Source: TOLSYN sp963849065
GTDB lineage: Bacteria; Acidobacteriota; Terriglobia; Terriglobales; Acidobacteriaceae
NCBI GenBank assembly: GCA_963849065.1
Contig: CAWKFM010000005.1
Span: 1,302,001-1,366,000, forward strand
Direction of reading: 5' to 3'
DNA: 64,000 nucleotides
Shown here one piece after another: positions 17,587 to 27,228 of the stretch; the first letter of the stretch is position 1, and the number at the start of each line of letters is the position of its first letter. The translations under genes were made by a program, and so were the position numbers. The notes beneath the pieces were generated by a model. It worked only from the letters and a program-made list of their open reading frames with translations. It made no database searches and was not told where the DNA came from.

Positions 17587-18630
17587 ATGCCAAACGAAGA
17601 CTTAATCCGTGAGATTGCTACCCAGGCCTGCAGCCAGGCGCTGCAGGAGAAGTCGCGAGAGCTTGCCGAGGAGGTTGCCCGCAGAGTGGGAGCCGCGCTG
17701 GCCGCGCAAATTGCGCCGGGGTCGATCGGGAGACCAATGCCGCGCAGCCGCGAGTTACGCGACGGTACGCTGCTGATTGCGGGCTCAAAGACGCAGAGCG
17801 ATGCGTTGGACGCGCTGCTAACAGCCACTTCGGCACTCACCCCTGCCTGCGGACTTTTGATTCTACGCGGGACACAGGCCGCCGGATGGAATTGCATGAA
17901 TCTGGGGCCGGTGGACAATTTCAAGCGGGCGGTCCTGGATTGCAGCCAGGGAGTGGCAGCCACCGTACTGAAGGCCTGCGCCGGGCGCAGCGCCAAGATT
18001 TCCGAGCTGGATGCGGCCTTCGGCACACGGCTCGGCTTGGAGAGTTCGGCGCAAGTACTGCTGCTGCCGGTGTTGCTGAAAGAGCGCGTAGCAGCGCTGC
18101 TGCTGGCGGTTTCCGGAAGCAGCGAAGACATGGCGGGATTGGAAGTGCTGGTGCAGGTGGCACAATTGGCGCTGGATCTTCAGGCTTACCGCAGGGCCGC
18201 TCCGCAGGCCACCGCGCAAGCCCCACCACCGGTTGCGGCTTCGCCCAGCCATGCGGCTCCGGCAGTAGTTGCGGCTGCGATGCCTGCCGCCGCAGCGCAT
18301 TCGGCGCTGGCCTACGCGGCTGCGTCGGCCGTTGCAGTTGCGCCGCCGCCTGCCATTGCACCGGCGGTGGACGAGGCCCACGACAGGGCGCGCCGCTTTG
18401 CCAAACTGCTGGTGGATGAGATCAAGCTCTACAACCAGACCAAGGTGGCTGAGGGGCGCAACCGGGGCGATCTTTACAGCCGTCTGCACGAGGACATCGA
18501 AAAAAGCCGGACGGCCTACCAGAAGCGTTATGGCGAAAGCGTGAAAGACGCAGATTACTTTTCCCAGGAACTGATTCGAATTCTTGCGGATAACGACCGG
18601 TCACTGATGGGAGCCGGCTTTCCGGGTTAG
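17587..18630 (+). CDS. GAF-like hypothetical protein with Ala-rich linker
   Basis: A 347-residue protein. An N-terminal helix with coiled-coil character (IREIATQACSQALQ) leads to a domain at about 60-200 with GAF-like character (GLLILRG, VLLLPVLLKERVAALLLAV). A roughly 65-residue Ala/Pro linker follows. The conserved-looking C-terminal helical module starts FAKLLVDEIKLYNQTKV and ends near the terminus. No enzymatic motif. I use the ATG at 17587 (GGGCAGGGAA precedes); ATG codons at 17548 and further upstream remain possible. It is divergent from the sigma gene and 15 bases from the next gene. Confidence 0.72.
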   Translation: MPNEDLIREIATQACSQALQEKSRELAEEVARRVGAALAAQIAPGSIGRPMPRSRELRDGTLLIAGSKTQSDALDALLTATSALTPACGLLILRGTQAAGWNCMNLGPVDNFKRAVLDCSQGVAATVLKACAGRSAKISELDAAFGTRLGLESSAQVLLLPVLLKERVAALLLAVSGSSEDMAGLEVLVQVAQLALDLQAYRRAAPQATAQAPPPVAASPSHAAPAVVAAAMPAAAAHSALAYAAASAVAVAPPPAIAPAVDEAHDRARRFAKLLVDEIKLYNQTKVAEGRNRGDLYSRLHEDIEKSRTAYQKRYGESVKDADYFSQELIRILADNDRSLMGAGFPG

Positions 18631-18645
18631 ACTGCTTACATCGTT

Positions 18646-21015
18646 ATGCCTACAAAGTTGCGAATCCTTGCCATCCTTTTGTTGATTTTCCCAACCATGG
18701 CCGTGACCCGCACCGAAGCCAGCGAGTCGGGGTCCGCGGCACACAAGCACTCAGCGCATAAGAGCAGCTCTGCGGGGAAGAGCGCCACAGAAAAAAACAA
18801 AACCAGCGCCAGGCGCGGACGATCTTCCTCCAGGCATCGCGTGTCGCCAACCGCGGCGCGAAGGAAGACTGCTTCCCCGACGGTTCGGAGAATGGCTCGC
18901 GCCTTTGTGGCGTCAGCGGACCTGAAGCCGATGGCGCGGCAGCTGGTGGAGAGCCGCACGCCCGCGGCTTATGCCGGCGTGGAGGGTTATGCGCGGCGTC
19001 ATGAGGGCGGCGACGCGGGTGCGATGGCCTGGCTGGCGGTTGGATATGCGCATTTTCTGGACGAACAGTATGCTCCAGCGATCAGCGCCTTGGAGAAGGC
19101 GAGGCCACAGGCCGGTGAGCTGACCGACTACGTTGAGTATCTGGAAGCGGTCTGCTATGCGGGGCAGGGAAACAGCGCCAAGGTCGTGGAGATTCTGCGG
19201 GACTTCGATGGGCTGATGCCGGAATCGATCTTTCAGAAGGAAGTAGTCGCGGTCTACGGCAGCGCTTTGGCTGCGCAGGGCAGAACGCAGGAGGCGATTG
19301 CCTACCTTGAGGCGCATCGCCAGCCGGCGCGGGCCGCGGTGGAACTGGCGCTGGGCAGGAGCTATCTGCATTCGGAGAGCCCCGAGAAAGGCGTGGCGAT
19401 CCTGAAGCATCTGTACTTCACCATGCCGGTGAGCTCTGAGGCGGACGAGGCGGCAGTTCTGCTGACTGCGGCAGGCTCGGGACTGGAAGGCAGCTATTCC
19501 GACGAGAAGGGCCGGGCGGACCTGCTGGCGAAGTCGGGGCGATGGGGCGAGGCCGAGCGCATCTACCGCGAGTTAGAAAGCAGGGCTCCGGCGGAGGAGA
19601 TGGGAAACGTTGCAGTTGCACTGGCCGCCGTGATGCGGCACAGCAACGCCGCCGAGGGACGCGCGTTGCTGGAGCAGGCGCAGGCCACCGGCGAGGCCAA
19701 CGCGCAGCGGCTTTACCTTTTGGGAGAAATTGCCCGCAGCAGCGACAACGAAAGTGCGTTGGCGGCAAACCTGGAGCGCATGCGGCAGCAGGCTCCGGCG
19801 AGCCCGTGGTTTGAGCAGGCGCTGCTCTCGGCGGCGAATTACTACCTACTGGAAAAGAATTTCGATCGCGCCATCGCTCTCTTCCGCGAGGTACGCGAGC
19901 GTTTCCCAAGCAGTCCGCGGGCCGGTTATGCGAACTGGAAGGCGGCATGGCTCACCTACCGGCAGGGAAACAGAGAAGACGCAAAACAGGCCTTCGAAAA
20001 TCAGGTGGCATGGTATCCGAGCGGTCCGGAGGTTCCCGCCGCCCTCTACTGGCGCGCTCGCATGGCCGAAGAGGAGCGCGACTACGCCTTGGCGCGGGCC
20101 TGGTACACCAAGCTGACCGAGCGGTTCCAGAACTACTACTACGGATGCCTGGGGCGCGAGCGGCTGGACAAACTTTCTGCCTCGGTGGCGAACGTATCGT
20201 TGGACAAAACGTCGAGCACTGCGTCGGACCCGCCGGACCCAACGCTGGCAGGCATCCCGGATTTGAAGGCATTCGGGCCGGAGGCGCTCCAGATCGATGC
20301 CCCGCCGGAGCAGTTGCGCGCCGCCAAGAGCCAGTTGCTGTTGAACGCCGGGCTCAACGAGTTTGCCATCCGGGAACTGGAGGCCGAGCAGGGCGGCCAG
20401 GGTGCGAACTGGGCGACGCTGATGATCGCGCGCATTTATGAGGACGGCGGACAGAACCATCGAGCGATCCAGTTCTTGAAGAAGGCGATGCCGGGATACT
20501 ACTCGGTGGACCTGGCCGAACTGCCGCGTGAGTACTGGGAGATCCTCTTCCCCCGCCTGTACTGGACGGATCTGCAGCGGGAGGCAGCGGCGAACTCACT
20601 GGACCCGTATCTGGTGGCTTCGCTGATCCGCCAAGAGAGCGAGTTCAACCCAGGTGCGGTGTCGCACGCCGACGCCTATGGGTTGATGCAGTTGCTGCCG
20701 CGTGTTGGCCGGGACGAGGCGCGGGCCGCTCACATCCGGCGTTTTTCGGTTGCGTCGCTGCTGGCTCCTGATGTCAACATTCAACTGGGCACGCACTATT
20801 TCAAAGAGATGGTGACGCAGTACCGGGGACAGGTGGAGTACGCGCTGGCCGCCTACAATGCGGGTTCCAACCGCGTGGATGAGTGGCTGCAAGACGGACA
20901 CTATAGCGACGTTGCTGAGTTTGTGGAGTCGATTCCGTTCACCGAAACCAGGGAATACGTGCAGGCGATCATGCGCAACGCGAAGGTTTATCAGCGGCTG
21001 TATCCGCAGCAGTAA
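18646..21015 (+). CDS. Soluble lytic murein transglycosylase with TPR-like repeats
   Basis: A 789-residue periplasmic Slt70-type enzyme that cleaves the MurNAc-GlcNAc bond to form anhydro-muropeptides. It has an N-terminal signal peptide (about 1-25), a Ser/Lys/His-rich spacer to about 75, a long helical superhelix of TPR-like repeats (about 90-640), and a C-terminal SLT domain. The catalytic Glu664 is in RQESEFNP; AYGLMQLLP and ALAAYNAGSNRV are the conserved substrate-groove motifs. Its products feed the recycling enzymes encoded at 5.3-8.6 kb. Confidence 0.9.
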   Translation: MPTKLRILAILLLIFPTMAVTRTEASESGSAAHKHSAHKSSSAGKSATEKNKTSARRGRSSSRHRVSPTAARRKTASPTVRRMARAFVASADLKPMARQLVESRTPAAYAGVEGYARRHEGGDAGAMAWLAVGYAHFLDEQYAPAISALEKARPQAGELTDYVEYLEAVCYAGQGNSAKVVEILRDFDGLMPESIFQKEVVAVYGSALAAQGRTQEAIAYLEAHRQPARAAVELALGRSYLHSESPEKGVAILKHLYFTMPVSSEADEAAVLLTAAGSGLEGSYSDEKGRADLLAKSGRWGEAERIYRELESRAPAEEMGNVAVALAAVMRHSNAAEGRALLEQAQATGEANAQRLYLLGEIARSSDNESALAANLERMRQQAPASPWFEQALLSAANYYLLEKNFDRAIALFREVRERFPSSPRAGYANWKAAWLTYRQGNREDAKQAFENQVAWYPSGPEVPAALYWRARMAEEERDYALARAWYTKLTERFQNYYYGCLGRERLDKLSASVANVSLDKTSSTASDPPDPTLAGIPDLKAFGPEALQIDAPPEQLRAAKSQLLLNAGLNEFAIRELEAEQGGQGANWATLMIARIYEDGGQNHRAIQFLKKAMPGYYSVDLAELPREYWEILFPRLYWTDLQREAAANSLDPYLVASLIRQESEFNPGAVSHADAYGLMQLLPRVGRDEARAAHIRRFSVASLLAPDVNIQLGTHYFKEMVTQYRGQVEYALAAYNAGSNRVDEWLQDGHYSDVAEFVESIPFTETREYVQAIMRNAKVYQRLYPQQ

Positions 21016-21056
21016 CGGCAGGCCCAGCGAGCGATTTATTTCAGGCACAGACCGAT

Positions 21057-21815
21057 ATGCCCATCACGACCGGCACGCGCGCCGGAAAGAAATCCTCGAA
21101 GAAATCCGCGGCTGCCACTGGTGGCCGCTTCCAGCCGCTGGCTCCGGAGCGGATTGCGGCGATCCTTGAAGCACTGGACCGCACCTATCCCGCGGTGCGC
21201 TGCGCTCTGCATCACGAAAACGCCTGGCAGTTGCTGGTGGCGACGATTCTCTCAGCGCAATGTACCGACGTGCGGGTGAACCTGGTGACCCCGGCGCTCT
21301 TCCAAAAGTATCCGGACGCGGCATCGCTGGCCGCGATTGAGCCGGAGGAGGTGGAGCCGCTGATTCGCTCTACGGGGTTCTTTCGCAGCAAGGCAAAAAA
21401 CCTCGTTGGTGCGGCGCGCAGGGTGATGGAGCAGTTCGGCGGCCGGGTTCCGGAGACGATGGAGGAGTTGCTCTCGCTGCCGGGCGTGGCGCGCAAGACA
21501 GCCAACGTGGTGCTGGGCTCCTGGTTCGGGCGGGGCGAGGGGATTGTGGTGGACACCCACGTGCGCCGCATTGCGCGGCGGCTGGAGTTGACCCGCTCCG
21601 ATGACCCGAAGCACATCGAGCAGGACTTGATGAAGGTGATCCCGCGGACGAAGTGGATCGATTTTTCGCACCAGATCATCCACCACGGGCGCGCCCTGTG
21701 TACTGCGCGGGCCCCGAAGTGCGCGGAGTGTCCGCTGGAGGCTCTGTGCCACGCAGCGGACAAGACCTGGTCCACGGTGCCGCAACACAAGCTGGCCAAG
21801 GGTAATAGAGGCTAG
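21057..21815 (+). CDS. nth: Endonuclease III
   Basis: A 252-residue base-excision-repair DNA glycosylase/AP lyase for oxidised pyrimidines. The helix-hairpin-helix is LPGVARKTANVVL with its catalytic Lys; the catalytic Asp is in VDTHVRRIA. The C-terminal [4Fe-4S] cluster ligands follow the C-x6-C-x2-C-x5-C spacing (CTARAPKCAECPLEALC). A basic roughly 25-residue N-terminal extension (KKSSKKS) precedes the core. Confidence 0.95.
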   Translation: MPITTGTRAGKKSSKKSAAATGGRFQPLAPERIAAILEALDRTYPAVRCALHHENAWQLLVATILSAQCTDVRVNLVTPALFQKYPDAASLAAIEPEEVEPLIRSTGFFRSKAKNLVGAARRVMEQFGGRVPETMEELLSLPGVARKTANVVLGSWFGRGEGIVVDTHVRRIARRLELTRSDDPKHIEQDLMKVIPRTKWIDFSHQIIHHGRALCTARAPKCAECPLEALCHAADKTWSTVPQHKLAKGNRG

Positions 21816-21840
21816 GGCGTCGGGCGGGCTAAGCTTAGGC

Positions 21841-21870
21841 TGGTCATGATTGCGCGGGAGCGGTTATAAT
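21841..21870 (+). promoter_or_regulatory. Putative sigma-70-type promoter for nuoI
   Basis: A perfect TATAAT at 21865-21870 with TGGTCA (4/6 to TTGACA) at 21841-21846, spacing 18. The start codon of nuoI is 18 bases downstream of the -10 box. Confidence 0.5.
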
Positions 21871-21887
21871 CTCCGGACGGGTGAAAC

Positions 21888-22406
21888 ATGCGCCTCCTGC
21901 AAAACATTGCTGCAATCGCCAAGGGTATGAGCATCACCTTCATGGAGATGTTCCAGCCGACCACGGTCGAAAACTATCCGGACGGAAAAGGTCCGCTGCG
22001 CGGAGCTGTCTTCCAGGAGCGCTTCCGCGGATTGCACGTGCTGCAGCGCGATGAGGACGGTCTGGAGAAGTGCGTTGCGTGTTTCCTGTGCGCGGCGGCC
22101 TGCCCCTCAAACTGCATCTACATTGAGGCGGCGGAGAACACGGCGGAGAACCGCATCTCCGGCGCCGAGCGTTACGCCAAGGTTTACAACATCGACTACA
22201 ACCGCTGCATCTTCTGCGGCTATTGCGTGGAAGCCTGCCCGACGGACGCGATTACGCACGGCCATGGCTTTGAGCTGGCCACCTACAACGTGACCAGCTT
22301 GGTGTACCGCAAGGAACAGCTGCTGGCGATCACCCCGGCGCGCGAAGGCGACAACGCCCGCTTCAACGTGAGCGATGCCGAGAAGATGCACATGATTGCG
22401 CGTTAA
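21888..22406 (+). CDS. nuoI: NADH-quinone oxidoreductase subunit I
   Basis: A 172-residue 2x[4Fe-4S] ferredoxin-like subunit of complex I that relays electrons along the peripheral arm. Both cluster motifs are intact: CVACFLCAAACP (about residues 63-74) and CIFCGYCVEACP (about 107-118). The start has a GGGTGAAAC leader. Unlike most bacteria it is not in a nuo operon here: neighbours are nth and metH, so it is an orphan copy or the operon is dispersed. Confidence 0.92.
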   Translation: MRLLQNIAAIAKGMSITFMEMFQPTTVENYPDGKGPLRGAVFQERFRGLHVLQRDEDGLEKCVACFLCAAACPSNCIYIEAAENTAENRISGAERYAKVYNIDYNRCIFCGYCVEACPTDAITHGHGFELATYNVTSLVYRKEQLLAITPAREGDNARFNVSDAEKMHMIAR

Positions 22407-22429
22407 ATAGAAAACCACTGCAGGGACAC

Positions 22430-22459
22430 TGGACCGCTGCCATGGCGGTCCAATCCTTT
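22430..22459 (+). terminator. Probable weak terminator after nuoI
   Basis: An 8-bp stem TGGACCGC/GCGGTCCA with a 7-base loop and an ATCCTTT tail, 24 bases after the nuoI stop. The T-tract is poor. Confidence 0.4.
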
Positions 22460-22547
22460 GTGCGCCGAACCAGTCCTGGATTGTGGGTTCGGTTACAATG
22501 ACAGGTTTACCGTTACATGTTCCCCAGGTGAGAGGCTCCCGCTGCCG

Positions 22548-25500
22548 ATGAGTGACTTTCTGAACGCCGTCAATGAGCGTGTCGTCGTCTATGACGGCGC
22601 AATGGGCACCAATATCCAGTTCCGCAACCTGACCGCCGATGACTACTGGGGTAAAGAGGGATGCAACGAGCTGCTGGTACTCTCGCGCCCGGACGTAATC
22701 GCCGACATTCATGCGGCATTTTTTGGCGTGGGCTGCGACATAGTAGAAAGCAACACGTTTGGTTCCACCCGCATTGTGCTGGCCGAGTATGGATTGGAAG
22801 ACCGGACGCGCGAGTTGAATCTGGCCGCCTGCAAGGTGGCACGCGAGGTGGCAAACCAGTTCTCTACGCCCTCCCGCCCGCGCTTCGTAGCGGGCTCGAT
22901 TGGACCGACCACCAAGCTGCCATCGCTGGGCCACATCACCTGGGATGCCATGCTGGTGGCGTTCGTGGAGCAGGCCGAGGCGCTGATCGAAGGCGGAGTG
23001 GATGTGCTTCTGGTGGAGACCTGTCAGGATATTCTGCAGGCCAAGTGCGCCGTGGCCGCCTGCTTCGACGCGATGCAGACGGCGGGGCGGCGGCTTCCGG
23101 TGCAGGTGCAGGTAACGCTGGAGGCGACCGGCACCATGCTGCTCGGGACCGAGATCGGCGCGGCGCTGACGGCTCTCGAAGTCTTCGATGTGGATGCAAT
23201 CGGGCTCAACTGCGCCACCGGCCCGCTGGAGATGAACGACGCGGTCCGCTACCTGGGATTGAATTCAACCAAGCACGTTTCCGTGCTGCCCAACGCGGGA
23301 CTGCCGCAGAACGTCAGCGGCCACGCCGTCTATCTGCTGAAGCCGGATGATCTGGGCGCCTACCACAAACACTTCGTGGAGGACTACGGAGTGCGCATCG
23401 TAGGCGGCTGCTGCGGCACCACGCCGGAGCATCTGAAGGCCGTTGTCGATGCGGTGAGCGGTGTGACTCCCGCGGCACGCGCGGTGAAGCCGACGTCCGC
23501 GGCCTCCAGCGCCTACACTACTGTTCCACTCGACCTGGAGCCCAAGCCGCTGATCGTGGCCGAAGAGATGAACACCACGACGCGGTTGGAGACTTTCCGC
23601 AATATGGTGCGGGCGGGCGATTACGACGGCATTCTAACGCTGGCGAAAAAGCTGGTGAACGACGGATCGCACATGCTGGACCTGTGCTGCGCCGTGGTGG
23701 GCGAAGACGAAAAAGCCTACATGAGCAATGTGCTGGAAAAGATAGCCACGCGCGTGCCCGCGCCCATCCTGATCGACACCACCGAGGCCGAGGTGCTGGA
23801 AGAGGCGCTGAAGCGCACGCCTGGCAAGGCGATCATCAACTCGATCAACTTGGAAGACGGCGAAAAGCGCAGCAGCCGGGTGCTGCCCATGGCCAAGCGC
23901 TACGGCGCCGCGGTGATTGCGCTGACCATCGATGAAGATGGCATGGCGCTGACGGCGGAGAAAAAAGTCGCGATCGCCCAGCGCATCTTCGACCTGGCTG
24001 TAAACAAATACAGGCTGCGTGCGCAGGACCTGATCTTCGACGCGCTGACCCTGCCGATCTCCACCGGCCAGGAGGACTACCGCACGGCGGGCGTGGAGAC
24101 TTTGCGGGCGGTGGAGGGAATTAAGAAAGCGCTGCCGGAGTGCAAAACGATCCTCGGCGTATCAAATATATCGTTCGGCCTGAACGCCTATGCGCGGCGG
24201 GTACTGAACTCGGTATTCATGAGCGAGGCGGTTGAGCGCGGTCTGGACATGGCCATCGTGAACTACTCGAAGATCTATCCGCTATATAAGATTCCCGAGG
24301 CCGAACTCGTGCTGGCCCGCAAGCTGATTCACGGCGACCGCGCGGAGGGCGATCCGCTGCAGCGCTACATGGCGCACTTTGCCGCCATGAAGGGCAAGCA
24401 GGACGCAGCGCCGGTGGCTCACGCCGAAACGCTCGCCGTGGAAGACAAACTGAAGTACTGCATCATCCAGGGCGAGAAGGGCGTGGGCGACGGCAGCGCG
24501 CGGCAGCCGCTCGAACAGATTCTGGAGACCGCGCTCGAAAGCTACACGCCGCTAGAAATCATCAACACGATTCTGCTGGATGCGATGCGCACCGTGGGCG
24601 AACTGTTCGGCGCGCGCAAGATGCAGCTTCCGTCGGTGCTGGATTCGGCAGGCGTGATGAAGGCCGCGGTTGCCCATCTGGAGCCGAAGATGGAAAAGAC
24701 CGAGGGCTCACAGAAGGGAACCATGGTACTGGCCACGGTGAGGGGCGATGTGCACGACATCGGCAAAAACCTGGTGGACATCATCCTGACCAACAATGGC
24801 TTCAAAGTGTGGAACCTCGGCATCAAGCAACCGGCTGAAAGCATTATCCACGCTGCCCTGGAGCACAAGGCCGACGCGGTTGGACTCAGCGGGTTGCTGG
24901 TGAAATCGACGCTGGAGATGAAATACGTCATCCAGGACCTGGAACTGCGCGGACTGAACTTCCCGGTGATCTGCGGCGGAGCGGCGCTGACGCGCAAGTT
25001 TGTGGAAGACGATCTGCGGCGCGAATATTCGTCGGCCGTCTTCTACGCGGAAGATGCGTTCGCCGGTCTGCACGCAATGGAAAAGCTGAGCGGCGAGGAG
25101 CGCGCGACGGAGATCGAAGCGGGGTCGGTGGTGCGCGAGGCGCTGAAGCCAAGGTCGGTGGAGACTGCCGGTCTGCCGGATGCGCCGCGCGATCCGATCC
25201 CGGCGGCGGAGATTCCGCAGCCGCCCTTCTGGGGCGTGCGCACCGAACGCGCCGCGGAGTTCGACTTGAGCACGCTCTTTCAATACATCAATCTGACGGC
25301 GCTCTTCAAGAACCAGTGGCAGCTGAAAACCGCGTCGCAGGAGGACTACCTGCGGCTGGTGGAGGAAAAGTACAAGCCCGTGCTGGCCGCTCTGCAGCAG
25401 GACGCCATCGCCGCCAGTTGGTTCGATCCGCAGGTGGTCTACGGCTATTTCCCCTCCCAGTCCAAGGGCAGGGAACTGATCGTGTACGCACCGGCTCCAG

Positions 25501-26090
25501 GATTGACACTCGATGACTTCCGGACGGCCAGTCCGTCCTTCGATGCGGGGGCGATTGCGGCTGGCGGCGAGTTGCCGCCGGCTCTGCCGGAGCTTTTGCG
25601 CTTTGAATTCCCGCGGCAGGCCGAAGGGCGGCGGCTCAGCATCTCCGACTACTTCCTGCCACAGTCGAGCGGGCGGGCCGACGTGATCGCGCTCTCCGTG
25701 GTAACCATTGGCGCACAGGCGAGTGTGGAAACGCAAAAGCTGTTTGAGCGCGGCGAGTACACCCGCTATCTCTATCTGCACGGGCTCTCGGTGGAGACCG
25801 CCGAGGCGCTGGCCGAGTTTCTCCATCGGCGCATACGCCAGCAGTTGAACATCGCGCAAGAGGACTCGTCGCGGATTAGCGACCTGTTCCACCAGAAGTA
25901 TCGCGGATCGCGTTACAGCTTCGGCTACCCGGCTTGCCCGCATATGGAAGACCAGACCAAGCTGTTTGCGCTGCTGCGCCCCGAGGAGAACATCGGCGTC
26001 CGGCTCACCTCCACCTACCTGCTGGAACCGGAGCAGAGCACGTCGGCAATCGTGGTGCACCACCCGGGCGCGAAATACTTTGTGGTGTAG
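22548..26090 (+). CDS. metH: Cobalamin-dependent methionine synthase
   Basis: A full-length 1180-residue methyltransferase that moves the methyl group of 5-methyltetrahydrofolate to homocysteine through cobalamin. In order: homocysteine domain with zinc ligands (GLNCATG and GGCCGTTP, C-terminal part about 285), pterin-binding barrel (about 330-620), cap helices, B12-binding Rossmann domain with the histidine ligand in DVHDIGKN (about 734-741), and the SAM-dependent reactivation domain (about 900-1180). The ATG at 22548 gives the MSDFLN start. I do not see a cobalamin or SAM riboswitch in the short leader. Confidence 0.96.
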   Translation: MSDFLNAVNERVVVYDGAMGTNIQFRNLTADDYWGKEGCNELLVLSRPDVIADIHAAFFGVGCDIVESNTFGSTRIVLAEYGLEDRTRELNLAACKVAREVANQFSTPSRPRFVAGSIGPTTKLPSLGHITWDAMLVAFVEQAEALIEGGVDVLLVETCQDILQAKCAVAACFDAMQTAGRRLPVQVQVTLEATGTMLLGTEIGAALTALEVFDVDAIGLNCATGPLEMNDAVRYLGLNSTKHVSVLPNAGLPQNVSGHAVYLLKPDDLGAYHKHFVEDYGVRIVGGCCGTTPEHLKAVVDAVSGVTPAARAVKPTSAASSAYTTVPLDLEPKPLIVAEEMNTTTRLETFRNMVRAGDYDGILTLAKKLVNDGSHMLDLCCAVVGEDEKAYMSNVLEKIATRVPAPILIDTTEAEVLEEALKRTPGKAIINSINLEDGEKRSSRVLPMAKRYGAAVIALTIDEDGMALTAEKKVAIAQRIFDLAVNKYRLRAQDLIFDALTLPISTGQEDYRTAGVETLRAVEGIKKALPECKTILGVSNISFGLNAYARRVLNSVFMSEAVERGLDMAIVNYSKIYPLYKIPEAELVLARKLIHGDRAEGDPLQRYMAHFAAMKGKQDAAPVAHAETLAVEDKLKYCIIQGEKGVGDGSARQPLEQILETALESYTPLEIINTILLDAMRTVGELFGARKMQLPSVLDSAGVMKAAVAHLEPKMEKTEGSQKGTMVLATVRGDVHDIGKNLVDIILTNNGFKVWNLGIKQPAESIIHAALEHKADAVGLSGLLVKSTLEMKYVIQDLELRGLNFPVICGGAALTRKFVEDDLRREYSSAVFYAEDAFAGLHAMEKLSGEERATEIEAGSVVREALKPRSVETAGLPDAPRDPIPAAEIPQPPFWGVRTERAAEFDLSTLFQYINLTALFKNQWQLKTASQEDYLRLVEEKYKPVLAALQQDAIAASWFDPQVVYGYFPSQSKGRELIVYAPAPGLTLDDFRTASPSFDAGAIAAGGELPPALPELLRFEFPRQAEGRRLSISDYFLPQSSGRADVIALSVVTIGAQASVETQKLFERGEYTRYLYLHGLSVETAEALAEFLHRRIRQQLNIAQEDSSRISDLFHQKYRGSRYSFGYPACPHMEDQTKLFALLRPEENIGVRLTSTYLLEPEQSTSAIVVHHPGAKYFVV

Positions 26091-26210
26091 CCGAAGCGGT
26101 TTCCGAGGCGACGAAAGCGTTCCCGCGGGCGAACATCCACAGCGCGCAGGTGACTCCTGCGATGACATTTGTTACACTCGCATTGCGGGCTCCTGCCCGT
26201 TCTGCGCCGC

Positions 26211-26300
26211 GGAGAGGTGGCAGAGTGGCTGAATGCACCTGACTCGAAATCAGACGTGGGGGTAACTCCACCGGGGGTTCAAATCCCTCCCTCTCCGCCA
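26211..26300 (+). tRNA. tRNA-Ser(CGA)
   Basis: A 90-base type II tRNA with encoded CCA. The acceptor stem GGAGAGG pairs with CCTCTCC, discriminator G, then CCA. Anticodon loop CTCGAAA gives anticodon CGA at 26245-26247; there is a long serine-type variable arm (GTGG...CCAC) and a T loop TTCAAAT. Its 3' end is the left border of the genomic island. Confidence 0.95.
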
Positions 26301-26303
26301 TTC
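26282..26303. repeat. attL-like direct repeat in the tRNA-Ser 3' end
   Basis: Twenty-two bases running from the T arm through CCA plus ATTC. An identical copy lies at 46403-46424, 20.1 kb away in the same orientation. Confidence 0.85.
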
Positions 26304-26593
26304 TTTTATTATCAATAACTTAGATTACCTAAGCCCCCTTCTTACTAAACTTCTCACTACTTTCGAAAATTTAGGTCTCTGCATCGTAAGCCGCCTCGGT
26401 ATTGACACTTGGAGGCAGTGGCGGTCATCTCGCCTATAAAGCTTCCGCATGGCACTGGGCAGGCATTGACGACGAAGTACGTGTTTGGTATTAAGCCCCA
26501 AAAAACGAACTCTGCCGTGACAATCATCACCGCCGTCCGCCTTAGCAGGGAGTAGCGTTGCTCCCCAACAGTTGTAAGCAGGAGAAGCGCCCC
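26304..26593. other. Island left-end intergenic region
   Basis: AT-rich 290 bases after the tRNA with no supported gene; an integrase would be expected here but is absent. The small palindrome CTTAG-attac-CTAAG lies near 26,320. Confidence 0.4.
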
Positions 26594-27109
26594 ATGAAAC
26601 CTGAAATAGCACTCACGACATTACCTGCAATCTCCACATTGATCGAGAATGATCCATTTTTTGTACACATGCGCGAGTTTAACCAGTCCATTGTGCGCTG
26701 TGCCTACGAACTATTCCAAGAGAGCGGGTTTATGGATGTCCGTGATCTTGAAGTCTGGCAACAGGCTGTAACCGAGATGCTACAGCAAGAACCATTGCAG
26801 ATCACCGAAACGGACTTTGGCATCAGCGTGTCCGCCGATGTACCGGGATTTACCGGAAGAGATATTGAAGTTAAAGTTGATTCTCACCGCGTTTTCATCA
26901 CGGGCAAACATGACAATCCGTCCGAAAGTAAGCCGGACGAAACCGTCTACTCTGAGCTGAGGTCGAAAGAGTTTATTCGTGAGTGCCTACTTCCTGCGGA
27001 AATAAATCCAGCGAAAGTGACCGCAGAACTGAAGGATAATGTGCTTGAGATTCGTCTGCCGAAATGCGTGCGGAGCACCAAGCTTTTGGTGGCAAGTAAG
27101 GCGGCGTAG
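26594..27109 (+). CDS. Hsp20-family small heat-shock protein with N-terminal DUF2934-like segment
   Basis: A 171-residue protein. Residues about 30-62 (VRCAYELFQESG, then DLEVWQQA) match the pattern of DUF2934, a short helical module usually found alone. Residues about 72-168 are an alpha-crystallin domain: ADVPGFTGRDIEVKVD, ITGKH, and the C-terminal DNVLEIRLPK strand. It probably acts as an ATP-independent holdase. AGGAG lies 10 bases before the ATG. First gene of the island. Confidence 0.85.
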   Translation: MKPEIALTTLPAISTLIENDPFFVHMREFNQSIVRCAYELFQESGFMDVRDLEVWQQAVTEMLQQEPLQITETDFGISVSADVPGFTGRDIEVKVDSHRVFITGKHDNPSESKPDETVYSELRSKEFIRECLLPAEINPAKVTAELKDNVLEIRLPKCVRSTKLLVASKAA

Positions 27110-27228
27110 AAATCGCCGACAATCGAAGGCACAGGTCGAATGGGCGGGGACTACCCCGTCCACCACACAGAGATTGCAATCTACTTCCAGAATCTTCGGT
27201 GTAAATCAACCTCCCCTATGTGCCGCTA

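Noticed and set aside
22407..22547. Possible cobalamin or SAM riboswitch before metH
   Set aside because: The leader is only about 140 bases and shows two simple hairpins, but no B12-box-like or SAM-I/II core sequence.
24708..26168. A 486-codon open frame on the minus strand
   Set aside because: Antisense to metH, whose domains are intact and full length; the frame is a codon-bias artefact.
26325..26612. A 95-codon frame near the island left end as an integrase remnant
   Set aside because: No tyrosine-recombinase R-H-R-Y or serine-recombinase motif; composition is irregular.
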